Of a stretch of DNA of 64,000 nt, positions 62,863-64,000 are shown piece by piece. The stretch lies in NCBI RefSeq assembly GCF_000390185.1, contig NZ_AQHR01000096.1:1-64000 (forward strand). Reading direction: 5' to 3'. This DNA comes from Lunatimonas lonarensis. Its GTDB lineage: Bacteria > Bacteroidota > Bacteroidia > Cytophagales > Cyclobacteriaceae. Every line of letters starts with the position of its first letter. The first letter of the stretch is position 1. Under the pieces are notes generated by a model, which worked only from the letters and a program-made list of their open reading frames with translations, was not told the DNA's origin and did no database searches. Made by a program: the position numbers and the translations under genes.

Positions 62863-63532
62863 TCTTCAGGGTTTTAAATATCAGTTCGTTGTAAAAATCC
62901 ACCTTTTCATCGCCAACCAATCCAATCTCTGTCATCATCGGCATATGTTTGCGGAAATATGCGTGCAATAACGTTGACTCCATCAAAGTTGAAACCAGCG
63001 TCTTTGGATATTTGTAGGTCGGGTTTATTTCCTTAACCAAGGTGACAAGCCTCGCATTGAGCCTATGAAAGTGCTTGAAGTAGCCATTTTGATTTTCTAT
63101 ATCCACCTCCTTGGTCAAAAATGATTTATAGGACTCTTCTGTCACGATCTGAATAAGCATTTCCGGATCCAGGTATTGGTTCTTTTTGGTATCAGGTCCC
63201 TCAACCAACAGCTTGATGGCTATCCGCATCTTTTCGTACGGGTCCGTCAAGTTTGAGATGTAAAAAACAAGGTGATGCTCCAACCAACCCCAGTACCACG
63301 CCGTTAAATACACGAGTAGTTTATGTTTGTTTTCAAAGTATCTGTATATGGCGCCCTCCGTACTGCCTACCCGCTCGGCGAGTTTGCGAAACGTAAACCC
63401 CTCCATGCCAAGTTCGGCAATCAAAAAGAGGCTTTGATTGATAATTTTACGGCCCAATTCAGAGCTAAGCGGGTCTTTCAGGTAAACATCGTCCGTCACC
63501 TGAACCATGATAGAGTTTAAAATTTGGTCCAT
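62852..63532 (-). CDS. TetR-family regulator of the ABC export operon (226 aa)
   Basis: N-terminal helix-turn-helix (about residues 25-75; EGFTFRKLAERVGSTEGAIYRYF) after an unusually long lead of some 25 residues, then a helical ligand domain. It is the first gene of the export operon and overlaps the ABC start by 11 bp. A 13-bp palindrome upstream is a candidate operator for it. The ligand is unknown. Confidence 0.9.
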   Translation of the reverse strand: MDQILNSIMVQVTDDVYLKDPLSSELGRKIINQSLFLIAELGMEGFTFRKLAERVGSTEGAIYRYFENKHKLLVYLTAWYWGWLEHHLVFYISNLTDPYEKMRIAIKLLVEGPDTKKNQYLDPEMLIQIVTEESYKSFLTKEVDIENQNGYFKHFHRLNARLVTLVKEINPTYKYPKTLVSTLMESTLLHAYFRKHMPMMTEIGLVGDEKVDFYNELIFKTLKNES

Positions 63533-63582
63533 TCAAAAATTGATAAAGCTAACTGACAACAGGTTTATACGGCTTTTGTTTC

Positions 63583-63595
63583 AGTAAGTTTTACT
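63583..63595. promoter_or_regulatory. Palindrome upstream of the export operon, candidate TetR operator
   Basis: AGTAA-gtt-TTACT, a perfect 5-bp-arm dyad about 50 bp before the regulator ATG, in an A/T-rich intergenic region. Confidence 0.4.
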
Positions 63596-63718
63596 AACAA
63601 TTAATAAATTTTAAAAAATTTTAACACTTTTTTTGACAGTCAAAGGTGGATACCCTTTCGGATTGGCTTAAGCAAAAAAATCAACCAATTTCATTACCAA
63701 ATCGACACCTGATTTCTG

Positions 63719-64000
63719 CTAGCCCCTAAACTTGATCCTTCCGACTCCATACAAATACAACGTTTTGGAGTAACGCAGCATAACGGGCAACAACAATACG
63801 TTGAAAAAAACCACACTGAAAATATATGCCATCAAATCAGGATTCTCCATTAGAACGTTCAAGGCGACCATGATCGAAATAAACAAGGCAACTGATAAGG
63901 CATAGCTAATGTACATAGCCCCGTAGAAAAAATCCGGCTCAGGAACCAACGTCTCTCCGCACACGGGGCATTCCTTATTCACGTCGGTTAGCTTCGAAAA
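63719..64000 (-). CDS. DUF983 family protein, partial (runs off the right edge)
   Basis: The frame is open to the window end, so the true start is outside. Seen here: a zinc-type CPVCG motif, then the family phrase DFFYGAMYISYALS and two or three membrane helices. DUF983 proteins usually begin with a first Cys pair before this point, and the residues FSKLTDVNKECPVCG read straight into the missing part, which supports a partial gene. Function unknown. A GTG 18 bp from the edge could act as a start but is not needed. Confidence 0.82.
   Translation of the reverse strand, partial: FSKLTDVNKECPVCGETLVPEPDFFYGAMYISYALSVALFISIMVALNVLMENPDLMAYIFSVVFFNVLLLPVMLRYSKTLYLYGVGRIKFRG

Overview
This window looks like a chromosomal segment of a Bacteroidota bacterium, most likely order Cytophagales (a Cyclobacteriaceae-type organism). 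The evidence is promoters of the Bacteroidetes type (TTG-N19/20-TAnnTTTG), a CarboxypepD_reg/TonB-plug/outer-membrane barrel protein, DUF2911, DUF983 and DUF819 proteins, lipoproteins with short lipoboxes, weak Shine-Dalgarno sequences, and the linked order miaB / sigma-54 activator / lptE / TPR-like gene / secG / groESL. No ribosomal RNA, CRISPR array, transposase or integrase gene was seen.

Layout. 1-3.8 kb: an AT-richer accessory island. It has an orphan membrane protein, a HEPN-like protein (R-x4-H motif), a 42-residue hydrophobic peptide gene, and two small acidic protein genes, one ending in an SSB-like acidic tip (DDDLPF). These are separated by attC-like imperfect palindromes, a tRNA-like 3' fragment and three families of short degenerate repeats. 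3.8-12.3 kb, mostly minus strand: an outer-membrane-like protein, a 1306-residue multi-PAS hybrid kinase, DUF819 plus a 2Fe-2S protein, and a Nudix hydrolase plus a lipoprotein. 12.4-20.9 kb, mostly plus strand: central metabolism (aceK, gamma-carbonic anhydrase-like, YceI, pabB, gdhA) and a KefB-type antiporter. 21-27.3 kb, minus: an Rrf2 regulator, fused trehalose-6-phosphate synthase/phosphatase, and a DUF2911 / penicillin-acylase / small membrane protein operon. 27.6-30.8 kb, plus: a membrane-anchored EEP hydrolase and an M1 peptidase. 30.9-39.8 kb, minus: a two-component system, then a tetR-tolC-hlyD-acrB efflux operon. 40-47 kb: purL and a TonB-dependent-type receptor.

47-64 kb: tRNA-Gln, with an abortive-infection-like gene shortly downstream on the opposite strand. 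Next comes the miaB-EBP-lptE-TPR-secG operon, a fatty acid hydroxylase, groESL behind a sigma-54-like promoter, and a stand-alone receiver. The window ends with a tetR-ABC-hlyD-tolC export operon whose ABC protein has degenerate ATPase motifs, and a partial DUF983 gene at the right edge.

Most of the window is ordinary core genome. The places most worth a second look are the cassette-like island at the left end, the HEPN-like and Abi-like proteins, the SSB-tail peptide, the sigma-54-like promoter of groESL close to a regulator without a sensor domain, and the export ATPase with an altered signature, Walker B and H-loop. All calls come from reading the sequence by eye; no database search was run.
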